Shown here: one piece after another, positions 1-7,561 of the stretch
How the letters are laid out: every line of letters starts with the position of its first letter
Numbering within the stretch: position 1 is the first letter of the stretch
Origin: Gammaproteobacteria bacterium
GTDB taxonomy: Bacteria > Pseudomonadota > Gammaproteobacteria > QNFN01
Assembly (NCBI GenBank): GCA_003645555.1
Contig: QNFN01000084.1
Location: forward strand, 1-7,561
DNA length: 7,561 bases
Reading direction: 5' to 3'
Notes under the pieces: model-generated
The model's database searches: none
The model's input: the letters and a program-made list of their open reading frames with translations, nothing else
What the model was told of the DNA's origin: nothing
Made by a program: the position numbers and the translations under genes

Positions 1-21
1 CACGAGCGGGGTTCCCTTCGG

Positions 22-119
22 GCCAGTCCACAAGCCGCGTTGGCGGCGTTGCGCTCGCTGGCATTGGCTACGGCCAGTCCTGCGCTCACGCGCCTGGCCA
101 ACCCGGCTTGTGAACTGGC
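22..119. repeat. Long imperfect inverted repeat (REP/MITE-like palindrome)
   Basis: The left arm 22-44 and right arm 97-119 are reverse complements at 21 of 23 positions; the mismatches are C28/A113 and C38/C103. The stem can be extended by GGCG 45-48 pairing with CGCC 91-94 across a two-base bulge (T95, G96). An inner hairpin, CTGGC 58-62 with GCCAG 73-77, sits in the loop. The DNA or RNA could therefore form a long stem of about 27 pairs. There is no T-run after it, so it does not look like a simple intrinsic terminator. Extragenic palindromes and small non-autonomous elements have this shape, but only one copy is visible, so repeat-family membership is inference. Confidence 0.6.
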
Positions 120-154
120 TGAGAGTTACAGAACTTCCCGCATGGCCCACTAGC

Positions 155-191
155 ACGCGACCGCTGTCATTTAAGGCACCTCAGGTCGCGT
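155..191. repeat. Perfect 8-bp inverted repeat
   Basis: ACGCGACC at 155-162 is the exact reverse complement of GGTCGCGT at 184-191, separated by 21 bases. A smaller dyad, ACCT-C-AGGT (178-186), overlaps the right arm. This could be a protein-binding site or a hairpin in a transcript from the left-hand gene. No T-run follows. Its function is unknown. Confidence 0.4.
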
Positions 192-480
192 CATGAACTC
201 GAAACCAGTGCCCGGAATACCCGGCTTTGCCGTAGCAAATCTTTGCCATAATAACCTGATATATGTACGCTTTGCACCGCAAGCCTGGGCGCTGTGAATC
301 AACATCTGGTGACTTGGCCAAGAGTTGATCGGAGGCCTCTCAGCGCTCCGCGGCAGCTGGTTTGCTGACCAGGACCAGGCGCTCGCATATGATGTACACC
401 TTCGGTGCTGACAACGGGTCGGCGACCACGTGGATCGAGGTCATTTCCATCCCGTGGGCTTGTCTGCGCAGGCCGGCAAA

Positions 481-588
481 ACTTGACCCAATAGTGTGGT
501 CAATGTAATCATAAACCCGACCAAAACACTTGGATTTAGACGCTCTCTATCTAATGAGCGAATTATTATATAATATCAAAGGCTTGCT
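481..588 (+). promoter_or_regulatory. Probable sufB promoter and operator region
   Basis: This is the most AT-rich stretch of the window and lies directly before the first gene of the operon. A possible sigma-70 promoter is TTGACC (483-488), 18 bases, AATCAT (507-512); the -10 box is weak. Several dyads are packed here: TTGACC 483-488 with GGTCAA 498-503, overlapping that -35; TAAACCC 512-518 with TGGATTTA 531-538; CCAA 521-524 with TTGG 530-533; CGCTC 541-545 with GAGCG 556-560; and the perfect 12-base palindrome TATTATATAATA (564-575). The TATAAT at 569-574 sits too close to the ATG to be a normal -10 box. Regulation by an Fe-S sensing repressor is expected for SUF operons, but the regulator is not shown by the sequence. 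Confidence 0.5.
513..537. promoter_or_regulatory. Candidate IscR type-2-like operator
   Basis: This is a 25-bp dyad centred at 525. The outer halves fit the remembered type-2 IscR pattern, with W-rich bases then CC on the left (AAAC-CC, 513-518) and GG then ATTT on the right (532-537), at the expected 13-base spacing between CC and GG. The inner conserved positions (YA on the left, TR on the right) do not match. It lies immediately downstream of the proposed -10 box, where a bound repressor could block transcription. This is a tentative call. Confidence 0.25.
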
Positions 589-2037
<1,449 letters not shown>

Positions 2038-2077
2038 CGCCCGGACCAACCTGATTCAACGACTTCTGGAAACCAAC

Positions 2078-2847
<770 letters not shown>

Positions 2848-2851
<4 letters not shown>

Positions 2852-4164
2852 GCGAAAGCGCATCCAGCCAGTTCGTCAGTGGCTTCGCCGCGGCCCAGCC
2901 GGTGCTGCCCGGCGCCGCCGGCACCTGGGTTGCCGAGTTGCGCCGTACCGGGATCGACCGCTTTGCCACGCTCGGCCTGCCGACCACCCGCCACGAGGCC
3001 TGGAAGTACACCCGGCTGACTGCGTTGGAGCGGCGCACGTTCGCGCTCCCGGAGGCCGCGGCTGACGTTCCCGAGCTGGACGGCGTGCAGCTCGCCGGCG
3101 CCTATCGCATGGTCTTCGTCAACGGCCGTTTCCGTGCCGACCTGTCGGATATCGACCGCCTGCCTGCCGGCGCGCGCATCGCTTCGCTGGCCACGGCGCT
3201 GGAGGAGGGTGACCCGGCGCTGCAGGCGGTATTCGCGGCCACGGCCGAGGAAGAGGACCCGTTTGTCGCGCTCAACACCGCCTACATGGGCGATGGCGTG
3301 CTCATCGACCTGGCCGACGATTGCGTTCTGGATGCGCCACTGCAACTGCTGTTCGTCGCCGGTGCCGGCGAGGACTACGTCACCCATGTTCGCAACATCG
3401 TCGTGGCCGGGGCCCACAGCCAGGCGACGCTGGTCGAGGCCTACGTCGCACCCGATGGCGGCAGCTACTTCACCAACACCTGCACCGACCTGTCTCTCGC
3501 CCCCGGTGCACGCATCGACCATGTCCGCCTGCAGGACGAGGACCAGAGCGCTTTTCATATCGGCCGCGTGCGTGCCGATATCGGTCGTGATGCCGGTTAC
3601 CGCTCGCAGGTCTTCAGCCTCGGCGCCCAGCTCAGCCGGGTCGACATCAACGTGCGCCTGGCCACCGGGGCCGAGTGCGATCTCGACGGCCTCTATCTGG
3701 CCAGCAAACGCCAGCACGTCGACCACCAGACACGGGTCGACCATGCTGAGCCGCATGCGCGCAGCAGCGAGTTGTACAAGGGCATCCTCGACGATGCCGC
3801 ACGCGCCGTGTTCAGCGGCACTGTGGTGGTGCGCGAGGATGCGCAAAAGACCGACGCCACGCAGATGAACCGCAACCTGCTGTTGTCGCCCCGTGCCGAG
3901 ATCGACACCCGACCGCAGCTGGTGATCTACGCCGACGACGTCAAGTGTGCGCACGGTGCCACCGTCGGCCAGCTCGACCCGGTGGAGATGTTCTACCTGC
4001 GCTCGCGCGGCCTCGACGAGATCGAGGCACGCCAGCTGCTGATCCACGGATTTGCCAACGACCTGGTCGACCGGGTGGCCAACGATGCCGTGCGGGACTT
4101 CGTCTATCGCAGGCTTGATGCCCGGTTGCCCGGGCGCATGATCGCCACCGAGGCGCCCGCATGA
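2848..4164 (+). CDS. sufD: SufD, scaffold partner of SufB
   Basis: SufD is a paralogue of SufB and forms the SufB-SufD heterodimer that holds the nascent cluster and helps acquire iron. The 438-residue product has the N-terminal motif GLPTTRHEAWKYT at 43-55. Its C-terminal beta-helix signature includes NRNLLLSPRAEIDTRPQL and YADDVKCAHGATVG, then FYLRSRGL. Cys367 and His369 align with E. coli SufD Cys358 and His360; the latter is implicated in cluster binding at the SufB interface. The start is GTG 2848, which overlaps the sufC stop by four bases; GAGG at 2837-2840 serves as the ribosome site seven bases upstream. The stop overlaps the sufS start by four bases (ATGA). The length is similar to E. 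coli SufD and I see no break. Confidence 0.95.
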
Positions 4165-5414
4165 ACGCGGCACCGCAGGCGGTCGCGGCCACGGCCGGGT
4201 TCGACGTCGAGCGGTTGCGTGCCGACTTCCCGATCCTGCAGCAGGAGATTAACGGCAAGCCGCTGGTCTATCTCGACAACGGGGCCTCGACACAGAAGCC
4301 GCAGGCGGTGATCGACGCCGTCAGCAATTTCTACGCTCACGATTACGCCAATATCCACCGTGGCGTACACACCCTGAGCGAGCGGGCGACGGCCGCCTAC
4401 GAGGGGGCACGCGACCGGGTGCAGCGTTTTCTCAATGCTGCCGACCGGCGCGAAATCATCTTCACCAGCGGCACCACCGAGGCGATCAACCTGGTGGCGC
4501 AGAGCTTTGGTGGCCAGAAGATCGGCCAGGGCGACGAAATCATCCTGACCGGGATGGAGCACCACTCCAACATCGTGCCGTGGCAACTGCTCGCCGAGCG
4601 GGTCGGGGCGACCATCAAGGTAGTGCCGATCACCGACGACGGCGCGCTCGACCTCGATGCCTACACGTCCCTGTTCGGACCGCGTACCCGCCTGGTCAGC
4701 CTGGTCCATGTCTCCAACGCCCTCGGCACGGTCAACCCGGTGCAGGCGATGGTCGAGACCGCCCACGCCCACGACGTGCCGGTACTGCTCGACGGTGCCC
4801 AGGCGGTGGCCCACACGCCGGTCGACGTGCAGGCGCTGGGCTGCGATTTCTACGCCTTTTCCGGTCACAAGATCTATGGACCGAGTGGTATCGGCGTGCT
4901 CTACGGCCGGCGCGAACTGCTCGAGGCAATGCCACCGTGGCAGGGTGGTGGCGACATGATCACCACGGTGGCCTTCGAAGGCTCGACCTACGCCGCGCCG
5001 CCGTACCGTTTCGAGGCCGGCACACCGCATATCGCCGGCGTCGTCGGCCTGGCCGCCGCACTCGACTATGTCGATGCCGTCGGCCTGCCGTCGATCGCTG
5101 CCTACGAGCACGACCTGCTCGACTACGCCACGACCGCCGTGGGCGAACTGCCTGGCCTGCGGCTGATCGGCACCGCGCCGGAGAAGGCCGCGATCCTGTC
5201 GTTCGTGTTCGACGGTATCCACCCTCACGACATCGGCACCGTGCTCGATTTCGAGGGCATCGCCATCCGCGCCGGCCACCACTGCGCGATGCCGGTGATG
5301 ACCCGCTTCGGGGTCGCCGCGACCGCGCGCGCCTCGTTCGGGATCTACAACACCCGGGCCGAGGTCGATACCCTGGTGCAGGGCCTGGGCAAGGTCCGGG
5401 AGATGTTCAGCTGA
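4161..5414 (+). CDS. sufS: SufS, PLP-dependent group II cysteine desulfurase
   Basis: SufS converts L-cysteine to alanine and holds the released sulfur as a persulfide for SufU. The 417-residue product (E. coli 406) has the PLP lysine Lys237 in FSGHKIYGPSG, the ring-stacking His134 in TGMEHHSNIVPW, Asp211 and Gln214 in LDGAQAVAH, and the cofactor-phosphate loop TSGTTEAINL at 102-111. The catalytic Cys375 lies in RAGHHCAMP, in the short loop typical of group II. All of these sit 11 residues after their E. coli counterparts. His356 (IHPHD) is 19 residues before the catalytic Cys, as is the zinc-swapping His342 in Bacillus SufS; I recall Tyr there in E. coli. This fits the SufU gene that follows. 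ATG 4161 overlaps the sufD stop, with GAGG at 4150-4153. The stop overlaps the sufU start by one base. Confidence 0.97.
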   Translation: MNAAPQAVAATAGFDVERLRADFPILQQEINGKPLVYLDNGASTQKPQAVIDAVSNFYAHDYANIHRGVHTLSERATAAYEGARDRVQRFLNAADRREIIFTSGTTEAINLVAQSFGGQKIGQGDEIILTGMEHHSNIVPWQLLAERVGATIKVVPITDDGALDLDAYTSLFGPRTRLVSLVHVSNALGTVNPVQAMVETAHAHDVPVLLDGAQAVAHTPVDVQALGCDFYAFSGHKIYGPSGIGVLYGRRELLEAMPPWQGGGDMITTVAFEGSTYAAPPYRFEAGTPHIAGVVGLAAALDYVDAVGLPSIAAYEHDLLDYATTAVGELPGLRLIGTAPEKAAILSFVFDGIHPHDIGTVLDFEGIAIRAGHHCAMPVMTRFGVAATARASFGIYNTRAEVDTLVQGLGKVREMFS

Positions 5415-5857
5415 TGTCGGATCTGCGCGAACTCTACCAGGAGGTGATCCTCGATCACGGGCGCAAGCCACGCAATTTCGGCCCGCTAGAGGAGGCCAAC
5501 CGCCATGCCGATGGCTACAACCCGCTGTGCGGTGACCAGGTCCAGGTCCACCTGCATGTCGAGGACGGCATCGTCCGCGCGGTCCGTTTCGAGGGTGCCG
5601 GGTGCGCCATTTCGACGGCTTCGGCCTCGTTGATGACCCAGGCCATGACCGGCAAGCCGGAGAGCGATGCCAAGGCGTTGTTCGAGGAGTTTCATCAACT
5701 GGTCGTTGGTGACGGCCACTGCGGTGAGCGCCTCGGCAAGCTGGTGGTGTTCGCCGGCGTCCGCGAGTACCCGTCGCGAGTGAAGTGCGCGACACTCGCC
5801 TGGCACACCCTTCAGGCGGCCCTCGACGACGATGGCCGGGAGGTGACAACAGAATGA
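5414..5857 (+). CDS. sufU: SufU, zinc-dependent sulfur acceptor/scaffold-like protein
   Basis: SufU is an IscU-fold protein that takes the persulfide sulfur from SufS through a zinc-bound cysteine and passes it to SufBCD; it does the job of SufE in systems lacking that protein. The 147-residue product has zinc ligands in the SufU arrangement: Cys39 and Asp41 (YNPLCGDQV), Cys64 (GAGCAIS) and Cys125 (RVKCATLAW). Lys124 replaces the His that precedes the last Cys in IscU, and the region between Cys64 and Cys125 is longer than in IscU. Both traits mark SufU and not IscU. An extra Cys103 (GHCGERL) is present. ATG 5414 overlaps the sufS TGA by one base (TGATG), with GGGAG at 5398-5402. The 3' end overlaps sufT by four bases. 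Function is assigned from family and context. Confidence 0.93.
   Translation: MSDLRELYQEVILDHGRKPRNFGPLEEANRHADGYNPLCGDQVQVHLHVEDGIVRAVRFEGAGCAISTASASLMTQAMTGKPESDAKALFEEFHQLVVGDGHCGERLGKLVVFAGVREYPSRVKCATLAWHTLQAALDDDGREVTTE
5838..5846 (+). promoter_or_regulatory. Strong ribosome binding site for sufT
   Basis: GGGAGGTGA is a near-perfect anti-SD match about 8 bases before ATG 5854. It lies inside the sufU coding region and fixes the sufT start there, in preference to the upstream in-frame ATG at 5785 or the internal ATG at 5881. Confidence 0.75.
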
Positions 5858-6249
5858 ACCAGTCAACGGATCCTGCAGGCATGGCTACGCCAGCTACGGT
5901 CGACGCGGCCTCGACGCCTGCCGAGCAGGCACCGGCCGTCAACACGGCCGAACTGCAAGAGCGCGTCATCGATGCCCTGCGCGAGGTCTACGATCCCGAG
6001 TTGCCGGTCAACATCTACGATCTTGGCCTGATCTATACCTGCGAAATCGACGAGCAGGGCCGTGCCGTCGTGGAGATGACCCTGACCGCACCGGGCTGCC
6101 CGGTGGCGCAGACTTTCCCGTACGCGGTCGAGTGCGCGGTGCGTGCCGTACCCGGGGTGACCCAGGCCCATGTCGAACTGGTCTGGGAACCGCCGTGGAC
6201 CCAGGAACTGATGAGCGAGACCGCCCGGCTGCAGCTCGGATTTTTCTGA
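5854..6249 (+). CDS. sufT: SufT, MIP18/DUF59-family Fe-S maturation protein
   Basis: SufT-type proteins are small cytosolic factors that help mature Fe-S proteins; they are thought to assist cluster carriage or delivery and not to build the cluster. The 131-residue product has a family core from about residue 33: REVYDPELPVNIYDLGLIY at 43-61, MTLTAPGCP at 75-83 with the conserved Cys82, and the C-terminal VWEPPWTQELMSETAR at 110-125. Further cysteines are Cys63 and Cys94. The first 32 residues are rich in Ala, Pro and Thr and look disordered. This tail is longer than in minimal DUF59 proteins. The start overlaps the sufU stop (ATGA) and has a strong SD. The Rieske gene follows after 8 bases, so it probably shares the transcript. 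Confidence 0.93.
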   Translation: MNQSTDPAGMATPATVDAASTPAEQAPAVNTAELQERVIDALREVYDPELPVNIYDLGLIYTCEIDEQGRAVVEMTLTAPGCPVAQTFPYAVECAVRAVPGVTQAHVELVWEPPWTQELMSETARLQLGFF

Positions 6250-6257
6250 CAACAGTT

Positions 6258-6581
6258 ATGGCGGACGACTGGATCGACGTCGCCCCGGCCGACGAATTTA
6301 CCCCCGGAAACTGGCACGTCGTCGATAGCGGCGGCACCCAGATCGCCGTGTTCAACGTCGCTGGCAACTACTACGCCGTCGAGGACATTTGCACCCACGA
6401 CGGTGGTGAACTTGCCGGCGGCGATATCGAGGGCACCGAGGTGGTCTGCCCACGCCACGGTGCGCACTTCTGCCTGCGTACCGGCAGCGCGCTGACGCCA
6501 CCCGCCTACGACCCCATCGACGTCTTTCCGACCCGAATCGAGGGCGGCATGGTCCAGGTGCGCGACGACCGCTGGGACTGA
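6258..6581 (+). CDS. Rieske-type [2Fe-2S] ferredoxin
   Basis: This is a small soluble Rieske protein of 107 residues, resembling the ferredoxin components of non-haem dioxygenase and nitrite reductase (NirD-like) systems. The cluster ligands are complete: Cys45 and His47 in ICTHDGGEL, and Cys64 and His67 in VCPRHGAHF, giving a CxH-16-CxxH spacing. The end of the domain (AYDPIDVFPTRIEGGMVQV) is typical. No signal peptide, membrane segment or attached catalytic domain is visible, so it is probably a cytosolic electron carrier. It begins 8 bases after sufT with no clear SD before ATG 6258, so translation may depend on upstream ribosomes. No oxygenase gene is nearby. Being in the SUF operon, it may supply electrons for cluster assembly or simply be a client; the sequence cannot decide. 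Confidence 0.92.
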   Translation: MADDWIDVAPADEFTPGNWHVVDSGGTQIAVFNVAGNYYAVEDICTHDGGELAGGDIEGTEVVCPRHGAHFCLRTGSALTPPAYDPIDVFPTRIEGGMVQVRDDRWD

Positions 6582-6603
6582 TTCCCGAGCACGGCATCCC
6601 GGG

Positions 6604-6637
6604 TCGGTATACTCGCCCCGGCGGTACAATGTCGCCG
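6604..6637 (+). promoter_or_regulatory. Candidate promoter for the lipoprotein gene
   Basis: The 70-bp gap before the lipoprotein gene contains TATACT (6608-6613) and TACAAT (6625-6630), each five of six to the sigma-70 -10 consensus and 17 bases apart. Each lies in a similar context, CGGTA then CGCC. No good -35 hexamer is present at standard spacing. GGCGG 6620-6624 and CCGCC 6635-6639 form a short dyad around the second box. This suggests a secondary promoter, weakly supported. Confidence 0.3.
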
Positions 6638-6651
6638 CCAGGGAAACTACC

Positions 6652-7561
6652 ATGCCTTTTCCGAGAATCGCGGCCGGTCACATGCCGGTCCTGCTGGCCG
6701 TCCTGCTGCTTGCCGGCTGTGCCTCGACTCCGCCACCACCACCCGATCCGCTGATCGGAAAAATCGTCGTGGGCACGAGTGGCGCGGAACTCGATCGCGA
6801 CACCCTGTTCGCACGCATGGCCGCCGCCGATGTCGTCTACCTCGGTGAAGTGCACGACAATCCGCACCACCAGGCACGTCAGCGCGATGCGGTCGAGGGC
6901 CTGCTCGCGGCGGGGCTCACCCCGACGCTGGCGATCGAGTTTTTTGGCAGTGAACAGACTGGCTGGCTGATGGATTACACCCAGCCGAAGGAACATGGCC
7001 AGATGGCGCGCCCCGGTCCTGTCTCGGAGCGCATCCTGCGCCGCCGCGTCGGTTGGGATGGCGACGGTGACGACCGCTGGGAGCGCTATGGACCGCTGCT
7101 AGAGATCGCCCGTGAGAACCGCCTGCCGACACTCGGTATCGATCTGCCGCCGGCATTGCGGCTGCGGCTGCAACGGGTTGGCCGTGACGGTCTGTCGCCG
7201 GCCGAACTCGCCCAGCTACCGCCGACGACAGCCGATTCCGAAGCCTATGCAGGGCTGATGCTTGACCGCCTCGGTCAGGCCCACTGCGGCTACGGTTCGC
7301 CCGAAAGCACCGCCCGTCTTTACGATACCTGGCGTGCGCGCAACGACACCATGGCCACCGCGATCGTGGCGGCCCTCGCCGACATCGATCACCGCCCGAC
7401 CGTGGTCATCGTCGGTGCCGGCCATGTCGAGCATGGCCAGAGCCTGGTGCGTCGGGTTGCCGAACTGCGCCCTGGGACGAGCCAGCTCACCAACGGCTTG
7501 CGCCCGGTCACGGCAGAGCCGCGGCAGCGGGCGGATCATCTCGTGCCGACCGTGCAGGGCG
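6652..7561 (+). CDS. ChaN-like (DUF399) lipoprotein, 3' truncated by window edge
   Basis: The frame is open from ATG 6652 to the window end (303 codons), so the C-terminus is missing here. The N-terminus is a lipoprotein signal: Arg5, a hydrophobic run at about 12-21, and lipobox LAGC with Cys23; Ala24 after it suggests outer-membrane sorting. A proline run (27-31) forms a linker. The body matches the ChaN / haem-binding-uptake family: VYLGEVHDNPHHQ at 62-74, AIEFF at 94-98, LGIDLP at 161-166, WRARNDTMA at 227-235 and VIVGAGHVEHG at 252-262. Characterised members bind haem at the cell envelope and are iron-regulated; the exact role is unproven. AGGGA at 6640-6644 is a good ribosome site, which favours this start over the internal ATG at 6682. 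It lies 70 bases after the Rieske gene. Confidence 0.88.
   Translation, partial: MPFPRIAAGHMPVLLAVLLLAGCASTPPPPPDPLIGKIVVGTSGAELDRDTLFARMAAADVVYLGEVHDNPHHQARQRDAVEGLLAAGLTPTLAIEFFGSEQTGWLMDYTQPKEHGQMARPGPVSERILRRRVGWDGDGDDRWERYGPLLEIARENRLPTLGIDLPPALRLRLQRVGRDGLSPAELAQLPPTTADSEAYAGLMLDRLGQAHCGYGSPESTARLYDTWRARNDTMATAIVAALADIDHRPTVVIVGAGHVEHGQSLVRRVAELRPGTSQLTNGLRPVTAEPRQRADHLVPTVQG

Larger units (their letters stand above)
1..588. other. Non-coding region upstream of sufB
   Basis: I see no supported gene in this stretch. It contains the 22-119 inverted repeat, the 155-191 inverted repeat, three copies of CTTTGC (225, 241, 270), a tandem ACCAGG pair (368-379), and the AT-rich sufB control region from about 481. 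Reading frames of about 60 codons without a stop exist on both strands between 330 and 546, but none has a convincing start, ribosome site or family match. By hand count GC is about 57% over 121-480 and about 36% over 481-588, below the operon itself. The gene to the left is outside the window. Confidence 0.6.

Noticed and set aside
22..119. Integron attC site
   Set aside because: The ends lack the RYYYAAC and GTTRRRY boxes in the required places, and no integrase or cassette is visible.
562..580. Fur box in the AT-rich sufB leader
   Set aside because: Aligned by eye to the 19-bp consensus, only about half the positions match; AT-richness and the palindrome explain the resemblance.
4104..5969. 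A 621-codon minus-strand open frame across sufS, sufU and the start of sufT
   Set aside because: It spans several genes with clear catalytic motifs on the + strand. The long antisense frame is a by-product of GC-rich third positions, and the same applies to the 458-codon frame opposite sufD.
6582..6651. Intrinsic terminator between the Rieske gene and the lipoprotein gene
   Set aside because: There is only a short GGCGG/CCGCC dyad and no T-run after it.

Overview
The window is a SUF iron-sulfur (Fe-S) cluster assembly operon, all on the + strand, in high-GC DNA. The genes are sufB-sufC-sufD-sufS-sufU-sufT, then a small Rieske [2Fe-2S] protein gene, then a ChaN-like lipoprotein gene that runs off the right edge. 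About 590 bp of non-coding DNA precedes sufB. The codon usage, the lipobox protein and the gene content suggest a Gram-negative proteobacterium. A gammaproteobacterium of the Xanthomonadales/Chromatiales kind is my best guess, but it rests on remembered gene order and not on a database search.

Bases 1-588 hold no gene I can support. They carry a long imperfect inverted repeat near the left edge (22-119), a second perfect 8-bp inverted repeat (155-162/184-191), and an AT-rich control region (481-588, about 36% GC by hand count, against about 57% for 121-480). The control region contains several dyads and a possible sigma-70 promoter. One dyad (513-537) has the outer half-site layout of a type-2 IscR site. 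No regulator gene (iscR/sufR) lies inside the window.

Bases 589-5857 encode the assembly machine. SufB, SufC and SufD form the scaffold complex with its ABC-type ATPase. SufS is the PLP-dependent cysteine desulfurase. SufU is the zinc-binding sulfur acceptor that replaces SufE in this type of SUF system. SufS has a His at the position of the Bacillus zinc-swapping His, so the SufS/SufU pair looks matched. There is no sufA or sufE in the window.

SufT (5854-6249, MIP18/DUF59 family) is probably a cluster maturation or delivery factor. The Rieske protein (6258-6581) is probably a soluble electron carrier or a client of the pathway. The genes from sufC to sufT are nearly contiguous: sufC/sufD, sufD/sufS and sufU/sufT overlap by 4 bases, and sufS/sufU overlap by 1 base. 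This points to a single mRNA with coupled translation.

The last gene (6652 to the edge) encodes an outer-membrane-type lipoprotein of the ChaN family, whose characterised members are haem- or iron-linked. It follows a 70-bp gap containing two promoter-like -10 hexamers, so it may be transcribed separately or as the operon tail.
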